A stretch of DNA of 64,000 bases from the NCBI RefSeq assembly GCF_013778505.1, contig NZ_JAAOWU010000022.1, positions 1 to 64,000 on the forward strand, written 5' to 3'. This document shows positions 63,890 through 64,000 of this stretch, one piece after another (positions within the stretch are counted from its first letter, which is position 1; the number at the start of each line of letters is the position of its first letter). The DNA is from Pseudomonas sivasensis (GTDB taxonomy: Bacteria > Pseudomonadota > Gammaproteobacteria > Pseudomonadales > Pseudomonadaceae). A model generated the notes under the pieces. The model was not told the origin of the DNA. It worked only from the letters and a program-made list of their open reading frames with translations, and did no database searches. The translations under genes were made by a program, and so were the position numbers.

Positions 63890-64000
63890 GGGGAGCCGAA
63901 GCTCCCCCAGAAGTAGTTGCGTGCTCTATTTTTATTATTGGTTGCGGGCTTCTTGTTTTTGTTGATCGCCCTCGCCACGAAGCTTCACCTTCATGACACT
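63890..64000 (-). ncRNA. crcZ: crcZ small RNA, 3' part (cut by window end)
   Basis: Reading the minus strand, the sequence contains CA-rich segments AACAAAAACAAGAAG (63949-63963) and AACCAATAATAAAAATAG (63926-63943), then a stem GGGGAGC-TTCG-GCTCCCC (63890-63907) as terminator. CrcZ is known to lie between cbrB and pcnB and to sequester Hfq/Crc through CA motifs, relieving catabolite repression; position next to pcnB fits exactly. A 21-codon frame through it is ignored. The 5' part and cbrB are outside the window. Confidence 0.75.

Noticed and set aside
63935-64000. C-terminus of CbrB
   Set aside because: The CA-rich composition and the terminator fit crcZ better, and crcZ is expected between cbrB and pcnB.

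Overview
The window is a chromosomal segment of a fluorescent-group Pseudomonas. It contains the conserved pseudomonad block smpB-ratA-ratB-bamE-fur-recN-grpE-dnaK-dnaJ-dapB-carA-carB-greA-yhbY-rlmE-ftsH-folP-glmM-tpiA-secG-tRNA-Leu-tRNA-fMet-rimP-nusA-infB-rbfA-truB-rpsO-pnp, then acsA, pgi, panBC, folK, pcnB and the 3' part of the small RNA crcZ. Protein lengths match those I remember for P. aeruginosa (Fur 134 aa, CarB 1073 aa, Pgi 554 aa, Pnp 701 aa).

Region 1 (1-918) has no gene I can support. Region 2 (919-12711) is an integrative element of about 11.7 kb inserted at the 3' end of ssrA (tmRNA). It is bounded by a perfect 57-bp direct repeat (919-975 and 12655-12711). It carries a P4-type tyrosine integrase next to intact ssrA, and GGAATACC-type repeats near both ends. 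Its left half is a complete His-Xaa-Ser (HXS) maturation locus: hxsD, two radical-SAM genes (hxsB, hxsC), the substrate hxsA with five HxS triplets, a small membrane protein, a MauG-like di-heme protein and an unannotated 48-aa ORF. All seven frames overlap by 4-8 nt, which indicates one translationally coupled operon. Its right half holds about 1 kb of structured non-coding DNA, a YfjI/DUF3987-type protein, an overlapping small protein with a V-A-G repeat, a second tyrosine-recombinase-fold protein and an 89-aa protein. A motif of the form GCGAC-W-GTCGCCACTT recurs three times across this half.

Region 3 (12.7-19.3 kb) has ssrA, a small periplasmic protein and the lactate locus: the regulator lldR diverges from lldP and a large FAD/Fe-S D-lactate dehydrogenase. 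An lldD gene, which I expect from other pseudomonads, is absent. A perfect FadR-type palindrome lies between lldP and lldR. Region 4 (19.3-50 kb) is housekeeping: trans-translation, outer-membrane assembly, iron regulation, DNA repair, the heat-shock chaperones with a textbook sigma-32 promoter, lysine and carbamoyl-phosphate synthesis, and the translation/transcription factor operon. The carA leader has a strong intrinsic terminator inside an open frame whose stop overlaps the carA start codon, a plausible attenuation arrangement.

Region 5 (50-64 kb) holds a tandem-BON periplasmic protein, a large AsmA/DUF748-type protein, a methyltransferase, a DUF2236 protein, acsA, pgi, panB-panC, folK and pcnB. 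The window ends inside crcZ, whose CA-rich segments and terminator are visible. The strongest candidate for unusual biology is the HXS locus with its second, previously unremarked (to my knowledge) tyrosine heptad array in HxsA and the coupled 48-aa ORF.
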